The notes under the pieces were generated by a model. It did not search any database. It was not told the DNA's origin and saw only the letters and a program-made list of their open reading frames with translations. Below, piece by piece: positions 35,540 through 45,548 of a stretch of DNA of 64,000 nucleotides; the first letter of the stretch is position 1, and each line of letters starts with the position of its first letter. The position numbers were made by a program, and so were the translations under genes. Source of the DNA: Acidobacteria bacterium 28-1 (GTDB lineage Bacteria > Acidobacteriota > Blastocatellia > Pyrinomonadales > Pyrinomonadaceae); contig MWYZ01000048.1 in the NCBI GenBank assembly GCA_002050365.1, forward strand, positions 1 through 64,000, read 5' to 3'.

Positions 35540-37666
35540 ATGAACGAACGAATTAAAAATGTCGGACAAGCGATGAACCGCATTGACGGGCTTTTGAAAG
35601 TAACCGGAACGGCGACTTACGCGACTGATTACGCGATTAAGAATACGGCTTACGCGGTTATTTTCAAAAGCGCGATTGCGGCGGGAAAAATTATTGACCT
35701 TGACACGAGCGAGGCGGAAAAAGCGGCGGGAGTTTTAGCCGTTATCACGCATAAAAACGCGCCGAAACTCAATGCGAGCGGCGGCATCCGTGGCGGTGCG
35801 CTGCTCCAAAGTCCGAATATCGAATTTCACGGTCAGCATATCGGTTTGGTTGTCGCCGAAACTTTTGAACAGGCGCGTTATGCAGCGCGACTTGTTAAGG
35901 TCAGTTACGAAAAAACGGACGCGAAAGTTGATTTTGAGAAGCACGAAAAGGAAGCCGTCACGCCGAAAGATAAAGATAGAGCCGAAGCGTCTCGCGGCGA
36001 TGTCGAGACGACTTTTCGGAACGCCGAATATAAAATCGAAGCCGTTTATGACACGCCGATTGAGCATCATCAGCCGATGGAGCCACACGCGACGATTGCC
36101 GTCTGGGAAGGCGAAAAAGTGACGCTTTATAACGGTTCGCAAATCGTTAACGGAGCGCAAAATGCGGCGGCTTCGACACTAAATCTCAAACCGGAAAATG
36201 TCCGCATCGTCACGCCGCACATCGGCGGCGGTTTCGGTTCAAAAGGCGGTCAATGGGCAAATTTGATTCTCGCGGCGGTTGCCGCGAAAGTGGTTAATCG
36301 TCCGGTCAAACTCGCGCTGACGCGCCAACAAATGTTTAATTCAGTCGGGCTTCGTCAAAGAAATCGGCAAAAAATTCGTCTAGCGGCGACCAAAGACGGA
36401 AAACTAACCGCGCTCGCCCACGAAACAACGACCCACTGCGCGATTAACGGCGAATTTGTCGAGCCGTGCGGCGATTGCTCAAAAGTGATGTATGACGTGC
36501 CGAATTCGCTGATTTCATATCGCGTCGTGCCGATGAATATTATTCTTCCGACTTACACGCGCGGACCCGGAAAATCAACGGGCAGTTTCGCGCTCGAATC
36601 GGCAATTGACGAACTCGCCTATCAACTCAAAATTGACCCGATTGAATTTCGTCTGAAAAACGAACCGGCGAAAGACCCTTCAAACGGCAAGCCTTGGTCG
36701 TCGCGGGCAATCGTTCAATGTTTAAAGGAAGGTGCGAAAGCCTTCGGTTGGGAAAAGCGCAAAATCGAACCGCGCCAAAATCCTCAGGGAAACTATTTGA
36801 TCGGGTACGGCGTGGCTGCCGGAACTTATCCGGCGCGACAGCGCGATACTTCCGCGACAGTGAAATTGACGCGCAACGGCAGCGATGTCAGATCGAGCAT
36901 TGAACTTGCCGCCAGCGATTTAGGAACGGGAACGCACACGATTCTCGCCCAAACAGCCGCCGACGCTTTGGGTTTGCCGATAAATAAAATCGGCGTAAGA
37001 ATCGGCGATTCGGCTTTGCCGCCTGCTGCCGGTTCGGTTGGTTCGGTCGGCGCGGCAAGTTTTGCCAACGCCGTCAATGACGCTTGCGTGAAAATCACCG
37101 ACGAATTAATTGCCAAATCCGGCAAACAGTTTTTCGTTCGCCCGACCGCTGCAGAGATGATGGCTTCAGAAAACATCAATGAGTTTCAAACGAGAGTTCA
37201 CGCTAAACCGCCGGCAGATGCAGATAAATACTCGTCGCACAGTTTTAACGCGAATTTTGCGGAAGTTTGGGTAAACGATTCTACCGGAATGGTAAAAGTT
37301 CAGCGTTTCGTTGCCGTGACAGGCGCAGGAAAAATTCTGAATCCGAAAACGGCTCGCTCGCAAATCATCGGCGGAAACGTCTGGGGCATTGGAATGGCTC
37401 TGACCGAAGAATCAATTCTCGATTCGCGTTGGGGGAATTTCGTAACGCGCTCGTTTGCCGATTATCACGTTCCGTCAAACCTCGACATCGGCTCGATAGA
37501 ACCGATTTTTATCAATGAAGAAGACACGATTCCCAACAAGTTAGGTATCAAAGGAATCGGCGAAATCGGCATCGTCGGTGTGGCGGCGGCGGTTGCCAAC
37601 GCAGTCTTTAATGCCACCGGAAAACGCATTCGGGAATTGCCGATAACGCCGGACAAATTAATTTAA
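35540..37666 (+). CDS. Molybdenum hydroxylase molybdopterin subunit, PaoC-like
   Basis: A 708-residue catalytic subunit of xanthine-oxidase family. Mo-cofactor motifs include GGGFGSKGGQW and GAASFANAVNDA. The conserved active-site Glu is in KGIGEIGIVGVAAAVANAVF near the C-terminus. Substrate is probably an aldehyde, as for periplasmic PaoABC, but the substrate pocket cannot be read from sequence alone. GAGG lies just upstream of the ATG. It is separated from paoB by the interrupted two-domain gene. Confidence 0.9.
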   Translation: MNERIKNVGQAMNRIDGLLKVTGTATYATDYAIKNTAYAVIFKSAIAAGKIIDLDTSEAEKAAGVLAVITHKNAPKLNASGGIRGGALLQSPNIEFHGQHIGLVVAETFEQARYAARLVKVSYEKTDAKVDFEKHEKEAVTPKDKDRAEASRGDVETTFRNAEYKIEAVYDTPIEHHQPMEPHATIAVWEGEKVTLYNGSQIVNGAQNAAASTLNLKPENVRIVTPHIGGGFGSKGGQWANLILAAVAAKVVNRPVKLALTRQQMFNSVGLRQRNRQKIRLAATKDGKLTALAHETTTHCAINGEFVEPCGDCSKVMYDVPNSLISYRVVPMNIILPTYTRGPGKSTGSFALESAIDELAYQLKIDPIEFRLKNEPAKDPSNGKPWSSRAIVQCLKEGAKAFGWEKRKIEPRQNPQGNYLIGYGVAAGTYPARQRDTSATVKLTRNGSDVRSSIELAASDLGTGTHTILAQTAADALGLPINKIGVRIGDSALPPAAGSVGSVGAASFANAVNDACVKITDELIAKSGKQFFVRPTAAEMMASENINEFQTRVHAKPPADADKYSSHSFNANFAEVWVNDSTGMVKVQRFVAVTGAGKILNPKTARSQIIGGNVWGIGMALTEESILDSRWGNFVTRSFADYHVPSNLDIGSIEPIFINEEDTIPNKLGIKGIGEIGIVGVAAAVANAVFNATGKRIRELPITPDKLI

Positions 37667-37789
37667 TTTGAAACCACAGACAGACACCGAGGCGTGTAGA
37701 TGATTTGATTCAAAGTTTCATTTTTGAAACTTTAAATGCAAACATATGCGGTCGCCTCTTGTTATCTGTGGTTTATTTTTGTTTTCAAG

Positions 37790-38926
37790 ATGTCAAAAGA
37801 AATTCAGCAAATCGTTCAAAAAATAAGATCTCTCGACGCAAATGTTTCTGCTATTCTGGCGACTGTCGTTGACGTACGCGGTTCGAGCTATCGTCTACCG
37901 GGCGCGAAAATGTTGATTTTAGAAAAGGGTGAAACTTTCGGCACGGTTTCCGGCGGCTGTCTCGAAGCCGATGTTTTGGAACGCGCGAACAAAGTTTTGC
38001 AAACCGGTAGACCAAGCCTTTTTACATACGACACAACGAATGATGAAAATTCCGTTTTTAGTTTAAATATGGGCTGCCGCGGCGTGATTCGGATTTTGCT
38101 CGAACCGATAAATAATGAAAGCGTTTTGATGAAAACTTTACAAACCGCGAACGAACAGCGGAAAAAACAAGTTGTCGGCACATTAATTTCCGCCGATTCA
38201 AATTTTGATATTCAAATTGGCGGAAGGCTTTTTTACAGCGATGGCGAACAATTTAAGATTGAAAATCTCCCCGATTTTTTAATAGATACGACCGAACTGA
38301 AAAATGATTGTCAGCATTTTTTTCACGAAACAAACCAAATCTCGCACAACAAAACATATCAAACTGAACAAGGCACGTTTGAATTTTTTCTTGGAAAAAT
38401 TAACCCACCAACTTCCCTTTTAATTTTCGGCGCGGGCGTAGATGCCATTCCTGTTTCTGAAATCGGCAAACAACTCGGTTGGAAAGTTTCGGTTATTGAC
38501 CATCGTCCGGCATTTCTTAACGCGGAAAGATTTCCCGCTGCTGATGATTTAATTTTGAATCACACGGAAAAACTTCCGCTCAATATTGCGTTTGACAATC
38601 AAGCCGCCGCCGTTATTATGACGCACAATTACGAGCGCGACCGCGACGTTCTGGCAAATCTGCTTGAATCAAATGTTTTTTACATCGGCGCACTCGGACC
38701 GAAAAGACGCGCCGAAAATCTCTTGAACGAATTAACGGAAAACGGCAAAAACTTTTCCGACGCGCAACTCGCCAAGCTGTTTGCGCCCGTCGGTTTGGAC
38801 ATCGGCGCGGACACGCCCGAAGCAATTGCGCTCTCGATCGCCGCCGAAATCCAGAGCGTTCAGGCAAACCGCGCCGGTGGATTTCTTCGTCTCCGGCAAG
38901 GGGGAATTTATAATCGAACGCACTAA
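37790..38926 (+). CDS. XdhC/CoxI-family maturation factor
   Basis: Start taken at MSKEIQQIVQKIRSL (ATG 37790); the 18 residues before it are unlikely. The 378-residue protein has the XdhC_CoxI N-domain (ATVVDVRGSSYRLPGAKMLI, then GTVSGGCLEADVLERA) and the Rossmann-type C-domain (LLIFGAGVDAIPVSEIGKQL, then HNYERDRDVLANLL). Such factors bind sulfurated Mo cofactor and hand it to the apo-hydroxylase. Placement after paoC fits that role. Confidence 0.88.
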   Translation: MSKEIQQIVQKIRSLDANVSAILATVVDVRGSSYRLPGAKMLILEKGETFGTVSGGCLEADVLERANKVLQTGRPSLFTYDTTNDENSVFSLNMGCRGVIRILLEPINNESVLMKTLQTANEQRKKQVVGTLISADSNFDIQIGGRLFYSDGEQFKIENLPDFLIDTTELKNDCQHFFHETNQISHNKTYQTEQGTFEFFLGKINPPTSLLIFGAGVDAIPVSEIGKQLGWKVSVIDHRPAFLNAERFPAADDLILNHTEKLPLNIAFDNQAAAVIMTHNYERDRDVLANLLESNVFYIGALGPKRRAENLLNELTENGKNFSDAQLAKLFAPVGLDIGADTPEAIALSIAAEIQSVQANRAGGFLRLRQGGIYNRTH

Positions 38927-38990
38927 CAAATATTTTTTCATGCATACCTTCAACTGGATGAATTAGCAAAAATGGCTCACAGCCAAAGGA

Positions 38991-39779
38991 ATGATTAAAA
39001 ATCCACAAGAATCCTTACCGCCAAATCTTGCAAATGCAATTTCCGGTTATGCGTGGCAGCAAATTGATATTGGATTTTCATCGGCGCAGGTTTTTCGTCT
39101 GGAAGCGGAAAACGAAAATTCTCTTTATCTGAAAATTGATTCGCGTGCTTCCAAGTTTTCTCTTCGGCAGGAGAAAATAAAACTGGAATGGCTCAAAAAT
39201 CGTCTTCTCGTTTCCGAAGTTTTGCTGTTTGCCGAAGATGAAACTAGCGAGTATCTTTTGCTCTCTGAAATTCCCGGCGTTAATGCGAGCGATGATTCTT
39301 TGAAAAATGACATACCGCGAACAATCGAACAGTTGGCAAGCGGTTTGAAGATGATTCACAAATTACCAATTAGAAATTGCCCATTCGACCAACGCCTCAA
39401 TTACAAAATCGAAATTGCCAAGGAAAGGATGATAAACGGTTTGGTTGAGGAAGAGGATTTTGACGAAGAACGGCAAGGCAGAACCGCCGAAGATTTATTC
39501 AAGGAATTGCTTGCAACAGTGCCGACGGACGAAAATTTGGTTTTCACGCACGGCGATTACTGCGTTCCGAACGTCATTCTCGAAAACGGAAATTTAAGCG
39601 GCTTTGTTGATTGGGGCAGCGCGGGCGTTGCCGACAGGTATCAGGACATCGCACTTTTGACGAGAAGCGTTTGGTATGACTTCGGCGAAGATTGGGAAGA
39701 AAGTGTGTTTGCATTTTACGGCATCGAGCCAGATTGGAAAAAGATTCATTTCTATCGGCTGTTTGATGAATTTTTCTAG
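38991..39779 (+). CDS. APH(3')-like aminoglycoside phosphotransferase
   Basis: A 262-residue protein with the full APH(3') layout. The catalytic loop is VFTHGDYCVPNVILENGNLS, the metal motif FVDWGSAGVADRYQDIALLT, and the C-terminal YRLFDEFF matches the ending typical of APH(3') enzymes. The GSAGVADRYQDIAL block also fits. Length is standard. It lies on the same strand 65 bases after the XdhC gene. The sequence suggests it could inactivate aminoglycosides, but a native metabolite substrate is also possible. No mobile element flanks it directly. Confidence 0.85.
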   Translation: MIKNPQESLPPNLANAISGYAWQQIDIGFSSAQVFRLEAENENSLYLKIDSRASKFSLRQEKIKLEWLKNRLLVSEVLLFAEDETSEYLLLSEIPGVNASDDSLKNDIPRTIEQLASGLKMIHKLPIRNCPFDQRLNYKIEIAKERMINGLVEEEDFDEERQGRTAEDLFKELLATVPTDENLVFTHGDYCVPNVILENGNLSGFVDWGSAGVADRYQDIALLTRSVWYDFGEDWEESVFAFYGIEPDWKKIHFYRLFDEFF

Positions 39780-39822
39780 CAAGTAAAATTATGTTCCAAT
39801 ACCATTGGATACAAACAAAATC

Positions 39823-40804
39823 CTATTCATAATTTTCGACTGGCAAAATTATATTCTCATCAATTTCTTGTAATGCCTTAATAATTTCAGAAGTTGACAC
39901 ACCTGCATAAAATGGTGAAGCAGTTTCATTTGCTAATGAAAAGTCTTTACTTACGATTCCAACAATATATCCATCACAAGAAACAATTGGTCCACCGCTA
40001 TTTCCTAGACGAGCAACTGCTGAGAAAAAGAACACATTACTTCCGTCCAACGCAGTTGTATTTGTGGAATTTACTTCGCCCTTTTGAACAATCAATACAG
40101 CTTCGCGCGTAAGAAGGAATTTTGGGAAAGCCCATAACATAAATTTCATCAAGAATTTTGGGTTCGGCAAAAACTACTTGAGTTTCTGCATAATCAAAAG
40201 AATGTTCAATCTCTATAAAGCCAACGTCTATTTTCGGATGGCTTTTGAAATTTACGACTCGTGTTTCTTGTCCGTTAATAATCTGTACTTCATCTACTTT
40301 CATGTCTTCCAAAACGTGCGAACAAGTAAGAATAATAATACGGCTTATAAATATTCCAGAACCAGCGTGAACATCTTCACCAATTTTACCCGTAATTTGG
40401 ACTATACACGGTGAAAGTAAGTATCTAAGGAAATCAGCTCCAATTGCAGGAGTAAGCCAAATCCAACTCCTACGTTGTTTTTGTGTTAATTCTTTCAAAA
40501 AGTAATAACAATTTGCAAGATTTCGCTTTCCCGTAGACTGTAAAATTCCAACCTGTTCCAGCCTTTTCAACAAACTCAAGATGGAATCGTGATAACGCCA
40601 TGCGTCAGGAAGTAAATTTGTTTTTTTCAGGTATTGCAAAAAATCGATATCCGACAAAGGATAGGTTCTATTTTCTTCTGGTTTTATTCTTAAGACCTCA
40701 CAAACCTCTTTATTTGAACGTGATGAGAAGAAATTTATCGCAGTCACACACATGTTGAACTTTCCTTTTATATTGAAAGGTTTAAGAATTGAGTATTTAG
40801 ACAT
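39823..40804 (-). pseudogene. Trypsin-like protease with N-terminal helical domain, frameshifted
   Basis: Two overlapping frames make one protein of about 325 residues. The N-terminal 130 residues (EENRTYPLSDIDFLQYLKKT, then LSLLKRLEQVGILQSTGKRN) look like a winged-helix-type domain. The protease domain follows with His in ILTCSHVLEDM, Asp in KIDVGFIEIEHS and, in the second frame, Ser in RLGNSGGPIVSCDG. The frame changes in CCCAAAATTCCTTCTTACG near 40110; one base too many separates GFPKIP from LLTREAVLI. All three catalytic residues survive. It may be a real mutation, a sequencing error or regulated shifting. Confidence 0.75.
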
Positions 40805-40824
40805 AAATTAATAAAAAGTTGAAA

Positions 40825-42369
40825 TCATTCCCACTCAATCGTACTTGGCGGTTTTGACGAGATGTCATAAACGACGCGATTTACACCGCGAATTTCTGAA
40901 GTTATGCGCGACGAAACGCTTTGCAGAAAATCAAACGGCAGACGCGCCCAGTCAGCCGTCATTCCGTCGGTTGAAGTGACGGCACGCAACGCAACCGTTT
41001 TTTCGTAAGTGCGAAAATCGCCCATCACGCCGACCGATTGAATCGGCAGAAGCACGGCGAAGGCTTGCCAGACTTCTTTGTAAAGTTTGAAACGATGCAA
41101 TTCTTCGATGTAAATGCGGTCAACTTTTTGAAGAAGCTCGACTTTTTCGGGCGTGATGTCGCCCAAAATCCGCACGGCGAGTCCGGGACCGGGGAAAGGG
41201 TGACGCTGTAAAATCTCTTCGGGAATTCCCAAATCTTTGCCGATTAAGCGAACTTCGTCTTTGAAAAGTTCGCGCAACGGTTCGATGAGTTTGAGATTCA
41301 TTTTTTCGGGCAGACCGCCAACGTTGTGATGCGATTTTATTGTCACCGACGCGCCACGAAGCGAAACCGATTCGATAACATCAGGATAAAGAGTTCCCTG
41401 CACGAGATATTTTACATCGCCGATTCGGTTGGCTTCTTGGTCGAAAACATCAATAAATTTTCCGCCGATTGCTTTGCGTTTCGCCTCCGGGTCGGAGATG
41501 CCACCCAAGACTCGGTAGAATTCGGCGGAAGCGTCAACGCCGCGCACATTCAAATGCAATTCCTTTTCGTAGAGCGCGAGCGTCATTTCAAATTCGTCAG
41601 CGCGGAGCAGACCATTGTTAACGAAAATGCACGTTTGACGTTTGCCGGTTGCTTCGTGAACAAGGACGGCGGCAACCGTCGAATCAACTCCGCCTGAAAG
41701 TCCGCAAACCACGTTGTCGTTTTCGCCGACGATTTGGCGGATTTTCTCGATTTCTTCCTTGATAAATTGTTTTGCCGTCCAATCGCCTTTGCAGCCGCAG
41801 ATGCCGAATAAAAAGTTACGCAGAACTTCTTTGCCAAGCGGCGTGTGCGCGACTTCCGGGTGAAATTGAACCCCGTAAATTCGCTTTTCTTCATTCTCGA
41901 TTGCCGTTACGATATCGCCCGTCGTCGCGGTCGTGTGAAAGCCTGCGGGCAAACCGACAACGTGGTCGCCGTGGCTCATCCAAACGTCGAGTTCAAACGG
42001 CAAATTTTGAAATAACTGCGTTTGTCCACTTAAAACTTTAAGTTTGGCGTGTCCGTATTCGTGCCTTTCAGAAGGCGAAACATTGCCGTTTAAATCTTTG
42101 GCGAGAAGCTGCATTCCATAGCAAATGCCGAGAATCGGCGCGTCGATTCGCTCGTAAAATCCGCCTCCAACCTTTGGCGCGTCTTCTTCATAAACCGAAT
42201 TCGGTCCGCCCGATAAAATTACGCCTTTCGGATTTTTTTCTAAAATTCTCTCCAGCGATTGGTGAAACGGAACGATTTCGCAATAAACACCTTGTTCGCG
42301 CACACGACGCGCGATAAGTTGAGTGTATTGCGAACCGAAATCGAGAATTAAAATAAGTTCGTGGTGCAT
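40825..42369 (-). CDS. guaA: GMP synthase (glutamine-hydrolysing)
   Basis: Converts XMP to GMP in purine synthesis. The 514-residue protein has the class I glutaminase domain with Cys in LGICYGMQLLAKDLNG and His in VQFHPEVAHT. The ATP-pyrophosphatase P-loop is VCGLSGGVDSTVAAVL. The C-terminal dimer domain ends DISSKPPSTIEWE, the normal GuaA ending. It lies between the frameshifted protease and a divergent PhyH gene. No riboswitch is apparent upstream. Confidence 0.97.
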   Translation of the reverse strand: MHHELILILDFGSQYTQLIARRVREQGVYCEIVPFHQSLERILEKNPKGVILSGGPNSVYEEDAPKVGGGFYERIDAPILGICYGMQLLAKDLNGNVSPSERHEYGHAKLKVLSGQTQLFQNLPFELDVWMSHGDHVVGLPAGFHTTATTGDIVTAIENEEKRIYGVQFHPEVAHTPLGKEVLRNFLFGICGCKGDWTAKQFIKEEIEKIRQIVGENDNVVCGLSGGVDSTVAAVLVHEATGKRQTCIFVNNGLLRADEFEMTLALYEKELHLNVRGVDASAEFYRVLGGISDPEAKRKAIGGKFIDVFDQEANRIGDVKYLVQGTLYPDVIESVSLRGASVTIKSHHNVGGLPEKMNLKLIEPLRELFKDEVRLIGKDLGIPEEILQRHPFPGPGLAVRILGDITPEKVELLQKVDRIYIEELHRFKLYKEVWQAFAVLLPIQSVGVMGDFRTYEKTVALRAVTSTDGMTADWARLPFDFLQSVSSRITSEIRGVNRVVYDISSKPPSTIEWE

Positions 42370-42550
42370 AAAAAATTTACGGAAAGATATAAACTAGTTT
42401 GCGTCGAAATTTGCGTCAAATCCGAATTGAATTTTTTATAAAATCTTATCAAAATTATCGGAAACTTATCCAAAACCAAACTCGTTTAGCTCTAAAACAA
42501 AAGCAGAAACTTTTCATAAACCCAAATTTAATTTAATCAGGAGAAAGCCA

Positions 42551-43366
42551 ATGGAAAACGAATTTGACGCGTTGAAAAAGGATTTCGACGAAAACGGTTT
42601 TGTTATTGTTCAGAATCTTTTGGACACGGCGACGCTTGAAAATTTGCGTGTTGGGTTGAAAAAAATAACGAACAATATAAACTCTGTTTCGCCGAATCTT
42701 GCCGGTAAACTCTTTTTCGAGCGCGAACATATCAAAAACAATCCACAGTACTATCAAGGCGTAGTAACGGCGGAAGAATGCGGCGACAGCGTTCGGCAGA
42801 TTGAGGATTTACCTTTGTTCGATTCCGCGTTTGCCGATTTAATTTATTATCCGCGGCTGCTCGATGTGCTTGAAAATTTATTTGAAAGTCCCGAATTCAG
42901 TTTTACGATGATGCTCGCACGTCCGAAAGCCGCCCGCGTCGGGAACGGCATCGGCAACGGGAATTTTCACCGCGACACGCCTTTTGAAGAATTTACCGAA
43001 GCCAACACAATCGTCTCTATTTTATGTTTGGACGAAATGGCGGGCGAAAATGAAGGCACGCAGTTTGTTCGCGGAAGCCATAAAATCTCGGATGAAGAAG
43101 CGCGGAAAGAAACTTGGCGCGATGTCGAAACGGCTGAGTTATCGCCCGCAGAAATTGTGATGGCGCGTTGCCCAGCTGGTTCGGCAATCTTTTTCGACAC
43201 GAAAGTTCTCCACGCCGCTGGACATAACCGTTCGCCCTATCCAAGACGAACGATTCAAATCGAATGGGTCGGCGCAGACGTTTTGCCAACTTCGCCAGTG
43301 CGATACGCTTTTCAAGGTTTGAAGCCACGAAGCCAACAACCGGCATTTGCCCGACAGAATAAATGA
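42551..43366 (+). CDS. Phytanoyl-CoA dioxygenase-family protein
   Basis: A 271-residue Fe(II)/2-oxoglutarate dioxygenase of the PhyH fold. Start MENEFDALKKDFDENGF has AGGAGA upstream. The iron-binding HxD is in NGNFHRDTPFEEF, the distal His is in DTKVLHAAGHNRSPYPRR, and the Arg after it would contact 2-oxoglutarate. It hydroxylates an unknown substrate; halogenase or hydroxylase activity cannot be distinguished here. It is divergent from guaA. Confidence 0.88.
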   Translation: MENEFDALKKDFDENGFVIVQNLLDTATLENLRVGLKKITNNINSVSPNLAGKLFFEREHIKNNPQYYQGVVTAEECGDSVRQIEDLPLFDSAFADLIYYPRLLDVLENLFESPEFSFTMMLARPKAARVGNGIGNGNFHRDTPFEEFTEANTIVSILCLDEMAGENEGTQFVRGSHKISDEEARKETWRDVETAELSPAEIVMARCPAGSAIFFDTKVLHAAGHNRSPYPRRTIQIEWVGADVLPTSPVRYAFQGLKPRSQQPAFARQNK

Positions 43367-43768
43367 GCGTTTCCACACATTTCATAAACCGTTGCGGCGA
43401 ACCGGTAATTTTTCGGAAAGAATTCGATTCAAATTAAAATTGTAAGTTCACTTAACAAAAAAAATTAAGTTCGTGATGCAAAAAGAAAACCTCCGCCGTA
43501 GTTGTAAATTAAAAACTAATGCGGAACGCCGTCTGAGGTCAAATGCAGAAATTTTTGAACTTGGATATTTATTCGTAAAATCCGCCGTTTCCAATTTGCT
43601 GGAAATTTAAAAATTTTCAGCACGTCGAGCTTTAATTTTTTACTTTTCATCTTTAATTTGTAATCTGACAAATTTTTTTCGCCAAAGAGGAAACTTTTTT
43701 AAAAATTTGCCGATAATTATAAATAGAATATTTTGTGGGAAAAATTTGTGATTATCAAAGGAGTTAAA
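43367..43768. other. AT-rich stretch before the toxin-like gene
   Basis: A 44-codon ORF at 43476-43610 has no Shine-Dalgarno and no recognisable product. GTTCACTTAAC and TTAAGTTCGTG can form a small stem near 43445-43475. A good AAGGAG precedes the ATG at 43769. Nothing else is supportable. Confidence 0.45.
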
Positions 43769-44821
43769 ATGGGATCTATAGATGCAGTCAAACAAACGCA
43801 ACCTGTTAATTATCAAAAAATAAGTAAACCTGTAAATAAACCTGTAAAGGATGTCGGCACATCTGAAAATATCCCGGTCGTATTCAGAACCAAGGCTTAC
43901 GAACGGGATTTTGCCGCCCAATATACTGTTGCCAAACTTAATTTTTGGCGAGACCCGGACAAGCCGTCGCCTACACCGCAAACACCGAATTTGACAAGTT
44001 CGGGAAGCGGCACCGATACGACTTATAGAATCGGCGACCCGACACGCCCGAATATTCAACACGATAACGGTTTTTTGCAAAACCCAAATAACCCGGATGA
44101 CCCTAACCCGATTTCGACCATTAATCCTACGCAAGCGGATATTGACTTTTACAATGACCAACTATCACAGGTAATTTGGGCGCAGAGGGTGGATGATTTC
44201 AATATTCCTTTCACGGATAAAGACGATACGGCGCGTAATCTGAGCAACGGCATTGAGGCTTATCGTCATTTCCTCGAAGGCAACGGCGCAGACCGCACTT
44301 TCTCTTACGATGAATTCGTTAATGAAGACCCGTCCGGTCAGACGGTTTTGAATAATGCGATTGCCGACACACAGCGCGGTGCGGAAGATTTATACAATCA
44401 AATGATTGCCAGAGACCCGAGTTTAGCGGGCAAGCCGATTACCTTCGATATTACGAGCGGAGCAATTACCGTCGGCGGCAGTGACACTTATCCTTATCCG
44501 GATACCGAAAACTGGCAAAAAGCCATCGGTGGACATCCCATCTGGAACAGCGCGACAGTGACGGTTACGCCGCCCTCGGAAGCGGGCGGCAAACCGCAGT
44601 TTTCGATGGAATATACGCTTCACGCCGAAGACCGTTATAATTTCAATCCAGATCAAGAAGATATTGCTACCGGAGCGCCGGATGCAATACGCGGAAGACT
44701 CGAACAAACCGGCTTAGCGCATCAATACACGCAGTATGCAACGCTCAATCGGGATGTTTCGTGGACGCAGGGCGATATTTCGGGAACAACGGAAACCAAC
44801 AATCCCAACGAGGGACGTTAG
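43769..44821 (+). CDS. Colicin-M-like toxin candidate
   Basis: Start taken at MGSIDAVKQT (ATG 43769, AAGGAG upstream). The 350-residue protein has a Pro/Asn-rich N-terminal linker and a C-terminal domain. RHFLEGNGADRTF resembles AHYLWGNGAERSV of colicin M, and TLHAEDRYNFNPDQEDIATG resembles SYDDKYDFNASTHRG at its catalytic site. The His-Arg pair of colicin M is not at the same place, so activity on lipid II is uncertain. No signal peptide or known secretion domain is seen. The lipoprotein gene 33 bases downstream is a candidate immunity or partner gene. This is from memory of the family, not a search. Confidence 0.45.
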   Translation: MGSIDAVKQTQPVNYQKISKPVNKPVKDVGTSENIPVVFRTKAYERDFAAQYTVAKLNFWRDPDKPSPTPQTPNLTSSGSGTDTTYRIGDPTRPNIQHDNGFLQNPNNPDDPNPISTINPTQADIDFYNDQLSQVIWAQRVDDFNIPFTDKDDTARNLSNGIEAYRHFLEGNGADRTFSYDEFVNEDPSGQTVLNNAIADTQRGAEDLYNQMIARDPSLAGKPITFDITSGAITVGGSDTYPYPDTENWQKAIGGHPIWNSATVTVTPPSEAGGKPQFSMEYTLHAEDRYNFNPDQEDIATGAPDAIRGRLEQTGLAHQYTQYATLNRDVSWTQGDISGTTETNNPNEGR

Positions 44822-44853
44822 ATTTGCCAAACTCGATTTGTTAAATTGATACA

Positions 44854-45402
44854 ATGAAAAACAAACCAAATTTTTCTTTTGTGTCGGCTTTGATTATGAT
44901 TGCCTTGGTAGTGGCGGCTTGCGACTCTTCAAACAGCCAAGCTGTCAATAATCAATCGAACGCTTCTCGAAATATGAATGAGTCAACCGCCAAAAACGTC
45001 GAAATTAAAACCGATATTGAAAATTTAGAAAAGCAAATTAATTTGCCGGTGCGTCCCTCCGAAGTTAAATGGACGGCAGAAATTTTCGATAATTCAAAAG
45101 GCGCGGTGCCGGGTCCGACGGATTATCGTCTGACTGCTCTGCTCAAATATGATGAAAAAAGTGCCGCGGAATTAGTGCAGAAACTTGAGGCTCAAACAGC
45201 GGAAAAATCGCTCGGAAACACGGACGTCAAATCTTGGTTTCCCGATGAAGTAAAGAATGAAGCCAAAACGGTTGACGGCAGAACATATCTCGAAGGCGCA
45301 AAATACCTGCCCGATGTCTTTCTGCACTCGCCTTACCGAAACGGAAATTTGATTCGCATTGGAAAAACAAACTATTTTGTCTTGAATGTTTTTTCATTTT
45401 GA
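44854..45402 (+). CDS. Lipoprotein, possible immunity partner
   Basis: A 182-residue protein with a lipoprotein signal: a hydrophobic helix SALIMIALVVAACDSS with the lipobox Cys at about residue 23. The mature part starts with a Ser/Asn-rich linker, then a compact domain (IENLEKQINLPVRPSEVKWT, then EVKNEAKTVDGRTYLEGAKY). No known family is recognised. It would sit in the inner or outer membrane facing the periplasm. Its 33-base distance from the toxin-like gene suggests a functional link. Confidence 0.65.
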   Translation: MKNKPNFSFVSALIMIALVVAACDSSNSQAVNNQSNASRNMNESTAKNVEIKTDIENLEKQINLPVRPSEVKWTAEIFDNSKGAVPGPTDYRLTALLKYDEKSAAELVQKLEAQTAEKSLGNTDVKSWFPDEVKNEAKTVDGRTYLEGAKYLPDVFLHSPYRNGNLIRIGKTNYFVLNVFSF

Positions 45403-45485
45403 TTTTTGGCAGTGAGCCGGAGAATCAGTTTCCAAATTGATTTCGCCATCATCGAATATGGCAATTCAATCTAAGTGAATAGGGC

Positions 45486-45548
45486 TATTGCAAAGTCAGA
45501 GTTTGAGAGATTTTATCTATCAGCTATTGCGAAGCGGACTTTGCAATA
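45486..45548. repeat. Inverted repeat upstream of tRNA-Asn
   Basis: TATTGCAAAGTC (45486-45497) and GACTTTGCAATA (45537-45548) are exact inverted copies about 40 bases apart. No T run follows. It could be a small repeat element or a weak terminator for the lipoprotein gene. Confidence 0.5.

Noticed and set aside
43476-43610. 44-codon ORF ahead of the toxin-like gene
   Set aside because: No ribosome-binding site, no similarity recognised, and length is expected by chance.
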